A DNA stretch of 63,683 nucleotides from an uncultured Pseudomonadota bacterium. Lineage in GTDB: Bacteria; Pseudomonadota; Alphaproteobacteria; UBA9219. The DNA is taken from the NCBI GenBank assembly GCA_903919315.1, contig CAIXHP010000005.1, positions 1 through 63,683 on the forward strand. The letters run 5' to 3'. Numbering within the stretch: position 1 is the stretch's first letter; every line of letters starts with the position of its first letter. The notes below the pieces were generated by a model. The model had not been told where the DNA came from and searched no databases. It was given only the letters and a program-made list of their open reading frames with translations. Positions 15,895-25,260 of this stretch are shown piece by piece. The position numbers and the translations under genes were made by a program.

Positions 15895-16688
15895 TATTCT
15901 TTCTCGCTGATAGAGGTGACGTTGGAGGATGCCGTGTCGGAAGCCGTCGCGGCTTCGGCGAGGATGCCGAGGCGGCGGGCCACTTCCTGATACGCTTCCT
16001 CGACCTTGCCGAGGTCTTGCCGGAAGCGGTCTTTGTCCATTTTTTCGTTGGTGCGCACGTCCCATAGGCGGCAATTGTCGGGGCTGATTTCGTCCGCGAG
16101 GACGATGCGCAATTCGTCGTGATCCCACAGGCGGCCGAACTCAAGCTTGAAGTCGATCAGCTTGAGCCCTATGCCGAGGAACAGACCGGAGAGGTAGTCG
16201 TTGACGCGCAGCGCCAGCGCCATGATGTCTTCCAACTCGTGCGGGCTGGCCCAGCCAAAGGCGGTGATGTGTTCGTCCGACACCATCGGATCGCCGAGTT
16301 CGTCTTTTTTGTAATAGAACTCGACGATGGAGCGCGGCAACTGGGTGCCGTCGGGAATGCCGAGCCTTTTGGCCAGCGATCCCGCCGCGACGTTGCGAAC
16401 GACGACTTCGATCGGAATGATCTCGACCTGACGGATCAATTGTTCCCGCATGTTGAGGCGGCGCATGAAGTGCGTCGGCACGCCGATCTCGTTCAACTTG
16501 ATCATCAGGTATTCGGAAATGCGGTTGTTGAGGACACCTTTGCCCGTGATGGTGCCTTTTTTCTGATTGTTGAAGGCGGTCGCGTCGTCCTTGAAATACT
16601 GAACCAGCGTGCCCGGCTCCGGCCCCTCGAACAGGACCTTGGCCTTGCCTTCGTAGATACGGCGGCGTCTGGACATACGAAAATTCAT
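15894..16688 (-). CDS. purC: SAICAR synthase (PurC)
   Basis: The product is about 264 aa. It begins with [16 protein letters not shown], the ATP-binding opening of SAICAR synthase, and contains the substrate segments [11 protein letters not shown] and [10 protein letters not shown]. The enzyme joins aspartate to CAIR in purine synthesis. The ATG at 16688 is preferred; one at 16676 begins directly with MSRRRR, and GTG at 16712 is also possible. A C-terminal tail of ~20 residues ([18 protein letters not shown]) extends beyond the core. It is followed directly by purS, and recG ends about 110 bases further upstream on the same strand as its start. Confidence 0.94.
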   Translation of the reverse strand: MNFRMSRRRRIYEGKAKVLFEGPEPGTLVQYFKDDATAFNNQKKGTITGKGVLNNRISEYLMIKLNEIGVPTHFMRRLNMREQLIRQVEIIPIEVVVRNVAAGSLAKRLGIPDGTQLPRSIVEFYYKKDELGDPMVSDEHITAFGWASPHELEDIMALALRVNDYLSGLFLGIGLKLIDFKLEFGRLWDHDELRIVLADEISPDNCRLWDVRTNEKMDKDRFRQDLGKVEEAYQEVARRLGILAEAATASDTASSNVTSISEKE

Positions 16689-16798
16689 CTTTTTCAACCG
16701 GTTAGGAATCACTGGGGCCGAGCGTCGCCCTCAGGCCACAAGGTATAGCAGGGGGCGGCGGCGGTGACAACGGTGCCGCGCCGAGTCGCCAACAAAGC

Positions 16799-18940
16799 TC
16801 AACCGGAGCGGAACAGCCGCACCGCCGCGTCTTTTTCGAACAAATACAAGAGGATACGGAGGGCTTGGCCGCGTTCGGAGGTCAGGTCTTCGTCGCGGGC
16901 GAGGATGAGCTGGGCATCGTCATGGGCCATCGCCAGCAAATCCTGATGCCGGAGGAGGTCGGCGAGGCGGAATTCCGGCAGGCCGCTTTGGCGCGTGCCG
17001 AGCAACTCACCGGGGCCGCGCAAACGCAAATCTTCCTCGGCGATGCGAAAGCCGTCTTCGGTTTCGCGCATCATCTTGAGGCGGTCTTTTGAGGCGATGC
17101 TGAGCGGCCCTTGGTACAGCAACAGGCAGGTCGATTTCGCGCTGCCGCGCCCGACGCGTCCGCGTAACTGGTGCAATTGGGCGAGGCCGAAGCGTTCGGC
17201 GTGTTCGATGATCATGACGCTGGCGTTCGGCACATCGACGCCGACTTCGATCACCGTGGTGGCGACGAGAATTTTGATGTCGCCTGCGGCAAAGGCGGCC
17301 ATGACGCGGTCTTTGTCGTCGCTGTTCATGCGGCCATGGACGAGGCTGACGGTTGTAACCGCTTCGGTTGGCGGCGCTCCCCCCTCCCTAACCCTCCCCA
17401 CGAGGGGGAGGGGATTTTTGGGCAAGCGTTCGCTGAGCATGTCGGCGCGGACGGTGGCGGCGGCGAGGTCGCTGTCTTCGGATTCTTCGACCAACGGGCA
17501 GACCCAATAGGCTTGCGCGCCTTGCGCGATCTGGCGTTTTAGGCCTTCGATCACTTCGTCGAGGCGCACCATGTCGATCAGGCGGGTGTCGATGGGCTGG
17601 TGGCCCGCCGGTTTGTCGGCGAGGCGCGACACGTCCATGTCGCCATAGGCGGTGAGCGTCAGCGTGCGCGGAATGGGCGTGGCGGTCATCGCCAGAATAT
17701 CCACGCCGCTTCCTTTGTCGGCGAGTTGCAGTCGTTGCTGAACGCCGAAGCGGTGCTGTTCGTCCATCACGGCGAGGCCGAGGTTTTGGAACTGCACGCC
17801 TTCCTGAAACAGCGCGTGGGTGCCGACGACTAGTTTCAGCGTTCCGTCCGCCAGAGCGTCGAGCGTCGTCTGCCGTCCCGCGCCACGGCTCTTGCCGAGC
17901 ACGAGTCCGACCTCAAGGCCCGGCGGTTTCAAAAACTGGTTGAGTTTGGCGTGATGTTGTTTGGCGAGGATTTCGGTCGGCACCATCAACGCGGCTTGTT
18001 TTCCCGCTTCGACCGCTTGCAGCATGGCGAACAGCGCGACGATGGTTTTGCCGGAGCCGACATCGCCTTGCAGCAGGCGCAGCATCCGCTTGGGCGCGGC
18101 CATGTCGGCGCTGATCTCCGCGATGGCGACGCGTTGGCCGGGCGTGAGCGCGAAGGGCAGAGACTCGTCCAACTGTTTTTGCAACGCGCCGTCGCCCGCG
18201 AGGCTGTGACCTCCGGCGGCGCGGTGGTGGCGGCGGATCACCGCCAAGGCCAACTGATCCGCGAGCAACTCGTCATAGGCCAGACGTCGCCGCGCGGCGT
18301 TTTCTTCGCCTGTGTCGGACAACGGGTTTTCATGGACGGAGGTCAGCGCGGTTTTCAGATCTGGCCATTTTTCGCGGTGGAGCAAATGTGGGTCGTGCCA
18401 TTCTGGTAAGTCGGGCAGCTTGGCGAGCGCGGTCTGCACCGTTTTACGTACGAACTTGCCGGTGAGGCCTGCCGTGAGGGGATAGATCGGCTCCAGCGGC
18501 GGGATTTCGGCGGCGCGTTCCGGCGGGAGGACATAGTCCGGGTGGCTCATGCGCCATCCGCCTTGGTAGCGCTCCAACAGACCACTCACCACCACGGGGC
18601 GGTCGGTGGGATACATCTTGCCGAGGTAATCGCCTTTGACGTTGAAATAGGTGATCGTGACTTGATCGGTGTCGTCATAACCGATGATGCGATAGGGCAG
18701 GCTGGGACGGCGCGGCGGCGCGTGTTCGGCGATCTTGAGCGTCAAGGTCGCCACGCGGTCGTTGTCGGCGTATTTCAGTTGCGGGCTGTAGCGCCGGTCG
18801 ATCAACCCCGTCGGCAGATGCCACAGCATGTCCACCACATGCGGCCCGCACAACCGCTTGTACAACGGCCCCATGCGCGGCCCCACCCCTTTCAGCGAGG
18901 TGATGTCGGCAAAGAGGGGAAACAGAATGTCGGGGCGCAT
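16799..18940 (-). CDS. recG: ATP-dependent DNA helicase RecG
   Basis: The product is 713 aa. Residues 1-260 are the wedge/OB region (HLPTGLIDRRYSP), followed by helicase motifs: LLQGDVGSGKTIVALFAML (Walker A), VMDEQHRFGVQQR (motif II), MTATPIPRTLTLTAYGD (III), LVHGRM (IV/V region) and QLRGRVGRG (VI). RecG regresses stalled replication forks. The frame is open 123 codons upstream of the chosen ATG, but only from MRPDILFPLFADITSLKGVG does it match RecG. Near residue ~507-521 the protein has about 20 extra residues (NPLPLVGRVREGGAPPTEAV) made by an inserted R2 repeat. recG is divergent from sdhE, as in many alphaproteobacteria. Confidence 0.95.
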   Translation of the reverse strand: MRPDILFPLFADITSLKGVGPRMGPLYKRLCGPHVVDMLWHLPTGLIDRRYSPQLKYADNDRVATLTLKIAEHAPPRRPSLPYRIIGYDDTDQVTITYFNVKGDYLGKMYPTDRPVVVSGLLERYQGGWRMSHPDYVLPPERAAEIPPLEPIYPLTAGLTGKFVRKTVQTALAKLPDLPEWHDPHLLHREKWPDLKTALTSVHENPLSDTGEENAARRRLAYDELLADQLALAVIRRHHRAAGGHSLAGDGALQKQLDESLPFALTPGQRVAIAEISADMAAPKRMLRLLQGDVGSGKTIVALFAMLQAVEAGKQAALMVPTEILAKQHHAKLNQFLKPPGLEVGLVLGKSRGAGRQTTLDALADGTLKLVVGTHALFQEGVQFQNLGLAVMDEQHRFGVQQRLQLADKGSGVDILAMTATPIPRTLTLTAYGDMDVSRLADKPAGHQPIDTRLIDMVRLDEVIEGLKRQIAQGAQAYWVCPLVEESEDSDLAAATVRADMLSERLPKNPLPLVGRVREGGAPPTEAVTTVSLVHGRMNSDDKDRVMAAFAAGDIKILVATTVIEVGVDVPNASVMIIEHAERFGLAQLHQLRGRVGRGSAKSTCLLLYQGPLSIASKDRLKMMRETEDGFRIAEEDLRLRGPGELLGTRQSGLPEFRLADLLRHQDLLAMAHDDAQLILARDEDLTSERGQALRILLYLFEKDAAVRLFRSG
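17377..17419. repeat. R2 half-element inside recG
   Basis: CTCCCTAACCCTCCCC, ACGAGGGGGAGGGG and the T-run at 17416-17419 match one arm of the R2 repeat found between genes elsewhere in the window. It is in frame with recG and adds residues to the protein. Confidence 0.85.
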
Positions 18941-19066
18941 GGCTGGAACGTTAACGGAGGGAACGGTTTTTGCAAGCGGGCTGTTCAGGCTGCCGTTCCG
19001 CTTGCGTTGTGCGCCGTTCTTTGGGAAGACATCGTGTTTTGTTCCTGCAACCAACAAGGCGGCGTG

Positions 19067-19330
19067 ATGACCGAAGAACGGCGGCGGCAGAGGCTGCGTT
19101 TCCGCAGCTGGCATCGCGGGACGAAGGAGATGGATTTGCTGCTCGGTAGTTTTGCCGACGCGCATTTGCCGGACTTTGGTTCGGCGCAGTTGGCGGCCTA
19201 TGAGGCGTTGCTGACGCAGAATGATCCCGATCTTTACAACTGGATCACCGGTGCGGAACTCGTGCCGGAGGCTCATAAGGGCGAGGTTATGGATTTGTTG
19301 CTGCGGCACAGGTATAGCTCTGCGTCTTAG
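19067..19330 (+). CDS. sdhE: SdhE, FAD assembly factor for succinate dehydrogenase
   Basis: The product is 87 aa, the normal length. It has the signature SWHRGTKEMDLLLG (RGxxE) at residues ~14-27, needed for flavinylation of SdhA, and the later NDPDLYNWITG helix typical of the family. The start ATG at 19067 follows GGCG; the frame is open far upstream over the recG promoter, but that is not coding. It is divergent from recG and followed 26 bases later by mfd, the usual alphaproteobacterial order. Confidence 0.92.
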   Translation: MTEERRRQRLRFRSWHRGTKEMDLLLGSFADAHLPDFGSAQLAAYEALLTQNDPDLYNWITGAELVPEAHKGEVMDLLLRHRYSSAS

Positions 19331-19356
19331 GTTCCGACGAATTTTCGAGAGTTTTC

Positions 19357-22300
19357 ATGTTTGCTGCCGCCTTTGATCCAGACAAGCCGTCCCGCACCTT
19401 CATCGCGGGCGTTCCTGCCGGGCATGACGCGCGGGTGTTGGCGGACATCGCGGTCAAAACGCACGGCAAGCCTGTCGTGCATGTGGCGCTTGACGACGTG
19501 CGGGCGGCGGTGTTGGCCGAGGCTTTGGCGTTCTTTGCGCCGCATGTCGAGGTGGTGAATTTCCCCGCGTGGGATTGCTTGCCCTATGACCGCATCTCGC
19601 CGCATTCCGATATTCTTGCGCAGCGCGTGGAAGCTCTGAGCCGTTTGCAGCGGCCCTTTACGCGGCCTTGCATCGTTTTGACCACCGTCAACGCCATAGG
19701 GCAGAGGACGTTGCCGCATGAGGCGTTGCGGCATGCCAGCTTGCCCATCGCCGTCGGCGACGAGCCGCCGGTGGAGAAGCTGCGGCGTTTTCTGGCCACC
19801 AACGGCTATGTCGTGACCAGCACGGTGCGCGAGCCGGGCGAGTTCGCCGTGCGCGGCGGCATCGTCGATCTGTTTCCGCCGTCGTGCGACGAGCCGGTGC
19901 GGCTGGATTTCTTTGGCGACGAGGTGGAGGCGATCCGGCTGTTCGATCCGCTGACGCAGACCACCACGGCGAAGATCAACGCGCTCGATCTGCGCCCCGT
20001 GTCGGAGGTTTTGCTGGACGAGCGCGGCATCGCCGCGTTTCGCAGCGGGTACCGCGAGTTGTTCGGGGCCATTACCGAAAATGATCCGTTGTATGAATCC
20101 GTGACGGCGGGGCGCAAGTTTCCCGGCGTGGAGCATTGGCTGGGCCTGTTCCACGCTCATTTGTCCACGCTGTTTGATTATGCGCCGCAAGCGCCTGTGA
20201 CGTTCGACGCGCAGGCGGGCGAGGCTTTGGCTTCGCGTTCGCAGCAGATCGAGGATTTTTATCAGGCGCGTCTCGCGCTCTATCAGGCCAGCAAGCGCGG
20301 CAAGAAGCGCGAACAGTCCGTCGCCGCCTACAAGCCCGTGCCGGTGGCGCGGCTGTATCTTGACGGCGCGGCGTTGGACGAGATTTTAAGCGAACGCGCC
20401 GTGGCGCGGTTCTCGCCGTTCGCGATGGTGGACGCGCCGCCTTCGGACGATGGGGTTTCCGTGAACCTCGACGCGCATGCTCGGCGAGGGCGCGATTTCG
20501 CCGAGGCGCGGGGAAAGCCGGAAAGCGATTTGTACGGCGCGGTGCAAGCCTATGCGCGGGAACAGCAGGCGCAGAACCGGCGCGTGGCGATTGCGTGTTA
20601 CAGCCAAGGCTCAAGCGAACGCATGGCGGGTTTGCTGCGCGCGCACGGCATGGACGCGCTGACGAGCGTGAAAAGCTGGGAGGAAGCGCGGAAGCTGGAC
20701 ATCAAGCTGATCGCGCTGGTGATCCTTGGCCTTGAGCACGGCTTTGTCGCGCCCGACCTCGCGTTGATTGCCGAGCAGGATATTTTGGGCGACCGTTTGA
20801 TCCGTCCGGCGCGAAAGCGTCGCGCGACGGCGCGGTTCCAGCTGGAGCTTGGCTCCCTCAATCCCGGCGATTTCGTCGTGCATGCCGAACACGGCATCGG
20901 GCGCTATGAGGGGCTGGAGACGGTGCAGGCTCTGGGCATGGCGCATGATTGCGTCAAGTTGATCTATGACGGCGGCGATAAACTGTTCGTGCCGGTCGAA
21001 AATCTCGACGCGTTGACGCGCTATGCCTCCGCCGAAACCGGCGCGACGCTCGACAAGTTGGGCGGCGCGGCGTGGCAGGCGCGGAAGTCGCGGGTTAAGA
21101 AACGGCTGAAGGATATGGCTGACGCGCTGCTGAAAATCGCGGCGGAACGCGCCATGAAAACCGGCGAACTGGTGCAGGTGCCGGAAGGGACGTATCAGGA
21201 ATTCGCGGCCCGCTTTCCCTATCCCGAAACCGACGATCAGGCGAAGGCCATTCAGGACGTGCTGGATGATCTGGGGTCGGGCAGGCCGATGGATCGTCTG
21301 GTCTGCGGCGATGTCGGCTTTGGCAAGACCGAGGTCGCGCTTCGCGCCGCGTTCGCCGCCGTGCAGGCGGGGTTGCAGGTGGCGGTGGTGGTGCCGACCA
21401 CGTTGCTGGCGCGGCAGCATTACAACAATTTCGTCACGCGCTTCGCCGGATTTCCGATCCGTATCGCGCAGCTTTCGCGCATGGTGCCGCCTGCCGAGGC
21501 CAAGCAGACGAAAGAGCTGTTGCGGGAAGGGCAGGTGGATATCGTCGTCGGCACGCACGCGCTGTTGGGGAAGGAGATCAAGTTTCCGCGCCTCGGCTTG
21601 CTCGTGATCGACGAGGAGCAGCATTTCGGCGTGAAGCAAAAGGAGCGGTTAAAGGAACTGCGCGCCGATGTGCATGTGCTGACCCTTACCGCCACGCCGA
21701 TCCCGCGCACGTTGCAGTTGGCGATGGCGGGGGTGCGCGAATTGAGCCTGATCGCCACGCCGCCGGTGGATCGCCTCGCGGTGCGGACGTTCGTGCTGCC
21801 CTATGATCCGTTGGTGATCCGCGAGGCTTTGATGCGCGAGCATTATCGCGGCGGGCAGAGCTTTTACGTTTGTCCGCGCATCGAGGATCTGGCCGACGTG
21901 GCGGCGGGATTGCGCGAACTGGTGCCGGAGGCAAAGCTGGTTATGGCGCATGGCCGCATGACTCCGACCGAGTTGGAAGACATCATGACGGCCTTTGACG
22001 CGCGGCAGTTCGATATTCTTCTGGCCACCAATATCGTCGAGTCCGGGCTGGACATTCCCAACGCCAACACGATTGTTTTGCATCGCGCCGACATGTTCGG
22101 CCTTGCGCAGCTGTATCAATTGCGCGGGCGCGTCGGGCGGGGGAAGCAGCGCGGCTATGCCTATCTGACCTATGCGCCGACGATGGCTTTGTCCGGCACG
22201 GCGCAGCAACGGTTGGAGGTGATCCAGACGTTGGATCAGCTTGGCGCGGGGTTCCAGTTGGCCAGCCACGACATGGACATTCGCGGCGCGGGCAATTTGC

Positions 22301-22866
22301 TGGGCGAGGAGCAATCCGGCCATATCCGCGAAGTCGGCATCGAACTGTACCAACAGATGCTGGAAGACGCCGTCGCCGCCGCGCGCGCCGGAGCGCGGGC
22401 CGAGACGGTGGAGGAACGCTGGATTCCGCAGATCAATGTCGGGCTGTCGGTCTTGATTCCGGAAAACTATGTCACCGATTTGAACGTGCGGTTGGGACTC
22501 TACCGCCGCTTGGCCGACGGGGCGGGGGCCGAGGATATCGAGGCCATCGCCGCCGAGATGATCGACCGTTTCGGCCCCTTGCCGCCGGAAGTCGAAAACT
22601 TGCTGCAAACCATGGCGATCAAGCAGCTATGCCGTCAGGCGGGCGTGGCCAAGGTCGATGCGGGGCCGAAGGGGGCTGTTCTGGCCTTTTATCAGGACAA
22701 ATTCGCCCGCCCCGACCGCCTCATCGCATGGATCACCCAGCAAGCCGGGACGGTCAAAGTCCGCCCCGACCAGAAGCTGGTGATGATCAGAGCGTGGGAC
22801 GAGGTTGGAACGCGGCTGGAGTGCCTGAAGGTTTTGTTGCGCGACCTTGTGGTTTTGGCTCAGTGA
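19357..22866 (+). CDS. mfd: Transcription-repair coupling factor Mfd
   Basis: The product is 1169 aa, full length. The N-terminal UvrB-like region (~1-330) is followed by the RNA-polymerase-interacting Tudor-like domain (LNPGDFVVHAEHGIGRYEGL). Then come the translocase motifs: VCGDVGFGKTEVALRAA, VIDEEQHFGVKQKER, LTATPIPRTLQLAMAG and QLRGRVGRGKQRGYAYL. The C-terminal TRCF domain (MLEDAVAA, then LGLYRRLA) is present. Mfd removes RNA polymerase stalled at DNA damage and recruits UvrA. It starts 26 bases after sdhE. Its last 80 bases overlap the end of the convergent orphan gene. Confidence 0.97.
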   Translation: MFAAAFDPDKPSRTFIAGVPAGHDARVLADIAVKTHGKPVVHVALDDVRAAVLAEALAFFAPHVEVVNFPAWDCLPYDRISPHSDILAQRVEALSRLQRPFTRPCIVLTTVNAIGQRTLPHEALRHASLPIAVGDEPPVEKLRRFLATNGYVVTSTVREPGEFAVRGGIVDLFPPSCDEPVRLDFFGDEVEAIRLFDPLTQTTTAKINALDLRPVSEVLLDERGIAAFRSGYRELFGAITENDPLYESVTAGRKFPGVEHWLGLFHAHLSTLFDYAPQAPVTFDAQAGEALASRSQQIEDFYQARLALYQASKRGKKREQSVAAYKPVPVARLYLDGAALDEILSERAVARFSPFAMVDAPPSDDGVSVNLDAHARRGRDFAEARGKPESDLYGAVQAYAREQQAQNRRVAIACYSQGSSERMAGLLRAHGMDALTSVKSWEEARKLDIKLIALVILGLEHGFVAPDLALIAEQDILGDRLIRPARKRRATARFQLELGSLNPGDFVVHAEHGIGRYEGLETVQALGMAHDCVKLIYDGGDKLFVPVENLDALTRYASAETGATLDKLGGAAWQARKSRVKKRLKDMADALLKIAAERAMKTGELVQVPEGTYQEFAARFPYPETDDQAKAIQDVLDDLGSGRPMDRLVCGDVGFGKTEVALRAAFAAVQAGLQVAVVVPTTLLARQHYNNFVTRFAGFPIRIAQLSRMVPPAEAKQTKELLREGQVDIVVGTHALLGKEIKFPRLGLLVIDEEQHFGVKQKERLKELRADVHVLTLTATPIPRTLQLAMAGVRELSLIATPPVDRLAVRTFVLPYDPLVIREALMREHYRGGQSFYVCPRIEDLADVAAGLRELVPEAKLVMAHGRMTPTELEDIMTAFDARQFDILLATNIVESGLDIPNANTIVLHRADMFGLAQLYQLRGRVGRGKQRGYAYLTYAPTMALSGTAQQRLEVIQTLDQLGAGFQLASHDMDIRGAGNLLGEEQSGHIREVGIELYQQMLEDAVAAARAGARAETVEERWIPQINVGLSVLIPENYVTDLNVRLGLYRRLADGAGAEDIEAIAAEMIDRFGPLPPEVENLLQTMAIKQLCRQAGVAKVDAGPKGAVLAFYQDKFARPDRLIAWITQQAGTVKVRPDQKLVMIRAWDEVGTRLECLKVLLRDLVVLAQ

Positions 22867-23365
22867 CAGTAGGTTTGCCTAAAATTGTAGTTGCGTATTT
22901 ATGGTCATGAAAGCATGCCGTGACCGCTTCGCAGAGTTGCCCGAGTGGGAATTTTTTTAGGATGGAGCTTGCGCCACGCATTCTTTTGAGGATGTCCAGC
23001 GCAGAAACATCGGCAGAGCAGCTGAAACCAGAAGTGCGAACGTGTGGCGACTCCGGGAGACCTTTTGTTTTTGCTTGCGGAAGGGCAATGTTTGCTAAGT
23101 CTTGTTCGATGCCCCAGACGACATATCCTGCAGGCGCAAGAGCACTGACCGTGCAGGTGCCCTCTGGCGCGATGTGAACTTCAATTCCTAGTGGGCTGTG
23201 CATACGAATAGATGTAAAATTTCCTGTTGTTGCACCACGAACCCGCTTGACCCGCGTCATCTTGGTTTGGAACACAATGTGATTGGGAGATTGTATCTGA
23301 ACGGCGATGTCTCCGTACATTAGTTTCCCCTCAACGATCTTCAAGGCCTGACCATTACTCGCCAT
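22787..23365 (-). CDS. Protein of unknown function, antisense-overlapping mfd end
   Basis: The product is 192 aa. The start is supported by AAAGGAG 10 bases upstream of the ATG. No signal peptide or membrane segment is seen. The N-terminal half looks beta-rich (YGDIAVQIQSPNHIVFQTKM), the C-terminal 25 residues are Pro/Lys-rich. The last 80 bases overlap the 3' end of mfd on the other strand. The gene is AT-richer than mfd by eye and has no recognised relatives, consistent with lineage-specific origin. Confidence 0.65.
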   Translation of the reverse strand: MASNGQALKIVEGKLMYGDIAVQIQSPNHIVFQTKMTRVKRVRGATTGNFTSIRMHSPLGIEVHIAPEGTCTVSALAPAGYVVWGIEQDLANIALPQAKTKGLPESPHVRTSGFSCSADVSALDILKRMRGASSILKKFPLGQLCEAVTACFHDHKYATTILGKPTVTEPKPQGRATKPSGTPAAFQPRPTL

Positions 23366-23520
23366 AATATACGCTCCTTTAATTTCACAGTTGTCCGAGT
23401 AGGGGCTTTATCATCTTATCAGACGCGTTTTGATGCAAGAATAATCCTGCGGCCCCCTTGTGCAACCGCTGCGGGAGTGGTTTTCGTGGGTTTTACCTCA
23501 AAAAACATGGCGAAGCAGGG

Positions 23521-23549
23521 TTGACAGCGCAGGCTTGGTCGCCTAAAGC
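23521..23549 (+). promoter_or_regulatory. Candidate promoter of tRNA-Asp
   Basis: TTGACA (23521-23526), 17-base spacer, TAAAGC (23544-23549); the tRNA begins 22 bases downstream. Confidence 0.5.
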
Positions 23550-23571
23550 TTCCCGCCTGCCGCTGAAAGAT

Positions 23572-23648
23572 GCGGGTGTAGCTCAGTTGGTTAGAGCGTC
23601 GGCCTGTCACGCCGAAGGTCGCGGGTTCAAGTCCCGTCACTCGCGCCA
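23572..23648 (+). tRNA. tRNA-Asp (anticodon GTC)
   Basis: The 77-base sequence folds into a standard cloverleaf. The acceptor stem GCGGGTG pairs with CACTCGC (one wobble), the anticodon loop is CTGTCAC with GTC at 23606-23608, the T-arm is GCGGG-TTCAAGT-CCCGT, and CCA is encoded at the end. Confidence 0.97.
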
Positions 23649-23667
23649 GCGCGGTATCCCTATTTAT

Positions 23668-23697
23668 TTGCTAGTTTATTTGCTATTTTGCTATAAT
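23668..23697 (+). promoter_or_regulatory. Candidate promoter after tRNA-Asp
   Basis: TTGCTA (23668-23673), 18-base spacer, TATAAT (23692-23697) in an AT-rich stretch, 58 bases before the next gene. Confidence 0.55.
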
Positions 23698-23754
23698 ACG
23701 CCGTCCAAGCAAGGGATTATGCGCGTCATTTAAAGCCGCCTTTGAAGGCCAGCA

Positions 23755-24171
23755 ATGAACAGAAGGCATTTTACAGTCGTCGGACGCCGCCTGACCGGCA
23801 ACAGCCAGCGGGATTGCTTTATGATTCAGACAAGCCAAGATTTGCGTTCCGCCGAGCGGAGCGGGCTGACGGTTCGCTTGCAGGCGCTTGCTTGCAGCAA
23901 TGCCGGGCAGTGGGATTCGGATGCCGGGTGCATGGTCTATCGCTGGTCCGGCGCGGACGGTCTGATCGTGCAATATGCTTTGAAAACTCCCGCAACCGGC
24001 CCGCTCGTCAAAGTGTTCGACGTTCATTGCAGCGAAGAGCGCGTTTTGCACATCGAGCGTCCCTTGGACGGAGTCAGCGAAGACCGCAACGTCGTGTTCC
24101 ATCCCGGTTCGTGGGTGCGCGACATCGTGGGGCGCGGGGCTTCCAACGGGAAGGTTCTGGCCGCCGAGTGA
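23755..24171 (+). CDS. Small protein of unknown function
   Basis: The product is 138 aa from the first ATG; an internal ATG at 23821 (MIQTSQDLRSAERSG) would give 116 aa and may be the real start. No signal peptide, membrane segment or known motif is seen. The sequence is balanced in charge with two cysteines near residues 47 and 59 and one at ~92. It has its own promoter-like sequence and lies between tRNA-Asp and the nuo operon. Position next to a tRNA gene is compatible with acquired DNA, but no integrase is near. Confidence 0.6.
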   Translation: MNRRHFTVVGRRLTGNSQRDCFMIQTSQDLRSAERSGLTVRLQALACSNAGQWDSDAGCMVYRWSGADGLIVQYALKTPATGPLVKVFDVHCSEERVLHIERPLDGVSEDRNVVFHPGSWVRDIVGRGASNGKVLAAE

Positions 24172-24348
24172 TTCGTTTTTCTCCGCGCGGGGCGGCGCTT
24201 CGCCATGGCGCGGCGCGTATTTTCATAACACTTCCATAAAAAAGAGGGGCTTGCCGCCGGTGCGGCTTGATTTTCTTTGTTAACCGTATGATGTTCGCTT
24301 TAACCATGCCGCTCAGGCATCCTCACGATGGTTAAACTGGAGTGGCCT

Positions 24349-24717
24349 ATGTCCAGCGAACTGCTTCGGGAATATCTGCCTATCCTCCTTTTCATCGGCA
24401 TCGCGACTTTTGTCGCTTTGGCGTCGGTGGGCATTTCGTTTGTCCTTGCCAAGCAGAAGCCCGACAGCGCGAAGGTTTCCGCCTATGAATGCGGCTTCGA
24501 AGCCTTTGGCGACGCGCGGGCGCGGTTCGACGTGCGGTTCTATCTGGTCGCCATTCTGTTCATCATCTTTGATCTTGAAGTCGCCTTTTTGTTTCCGTGG
24601 GCCATGGCCTTGGGCGACATCGGCGCGGCGGGGTATTGGTCGATGGTGTTGTTTCTCGGCGTGCTGGGCGTCGGCTTTGTCTATGAATGGAAAAAGGGAG
24701 CGCTTGAATGGGAGTGA
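24349..24717 (+). CDS. nuoA: NADH-quinone oxidoreductase subunit A
   Basis: The product is 122 aa with three membrane segments. Typical residues are [20 protein letters not shown] after the first segment, then [23 protein letters not shown]. NuoA is part of the membrane arm next to the quinone-binding site of complex I. The ATG at 24349 follows GGAG; the frame is open 7 codons upstream, but the extension does not fit the family. It opens the nuo operon, and its end overlaps nuoB by 10 bases. Confidence 0.96.
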   Translation: MSSELLREYLPILLFIGIATFVALASVGISFVLAKQKPDSAKVSAYECGFEAFGDARARFDVRFYLVAILFIIFDLEVAFLFPWAMALGDIGAAGYWSMVLFLGVLGVGFVYEWKKGALEWE

Positions 24718-25241
24718 TCGACCCCAACCGGCTCGCGCAGGCGGAGGCTACGGCCAAGCAGCTCGGCGAAGTGGTGCAGGACAAGGGCTTTATCCTCACC
24801 AAGCTGGACGATTTGCTGGCGTGGGCGCGCACAGGCTCGATGTGGCCGATGACCTTTGGCTTGGCGTGCTGCGGCATCGAGATGATCCATGTCTATATGA
24901 GCCGCTATGACCTCGACCGTTTCGGCATGATGCCGCGCCCCAGTCCGCGCCAGTCGGATGTGATGATCGTCGCCGGGACGTTGACCAACAAAATGGCGCC
25001 CGCGCTGCGCAAGGTTTACGACCAGATGCCGGAGCCGCGCTGGGTGATTTCGATGGGAAGCTGCGCCAACGGCGGCGGCTATTACCATTACTCCTATTCC
25101 GTGGTGCGCGGTTGCGACCGCATCGTGCCGGTGGACATCTATATTCCCGGCTGCCCGCCTTCGGCGGAGGCCTTGCTGTACGGCATCATGCAGTTGCATC
25201 GCAAAATCCGGCGCGGCAACAAAATCATCAAGCGGTCGTAA
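24708..25241 (+). CDS. nuoB: NADH-quinone oxidoreductase subunit B
   Basis: The product is 177 aa. It carries the ligands of the terminal iron-sulfur cluster N2: CCGIEMIH, then [12 protein letters not shown] and [17 protein letters not shown]. NuoB passes electrons to quinone at the junction of the peripheral and membrane arms. It overlaps nuoA by 10 bases and is followed 19 bases later by nuoC. Confidence 0.97.
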   Translation: MGVIDPNRLAQAEATAKQLGEVVQDKGFILTKLDDLLAWARTGSMWPMTFGLACCGIEMIHVYMSRYDLDRFGMMPRPSPRQSDVMIVAGTLTNKMAPALRKVYDQMPEPRWVISMGSCANGGGYYHYSYSVVRGCDRIVPVDIYIPGCPPSAEALLYGIMQLHRKIRRGNKIIKRS

Positions 25242-25260
25242 CGGTTGTGAGGCGGCGCGA

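Noticed and set aside
18542-19066. Upstream extension of the sdhE frame into recG
   Set aside because: The 87-aa SdhE from 19067 is full length; the extension is antisense to recG and the divergent promoter region.
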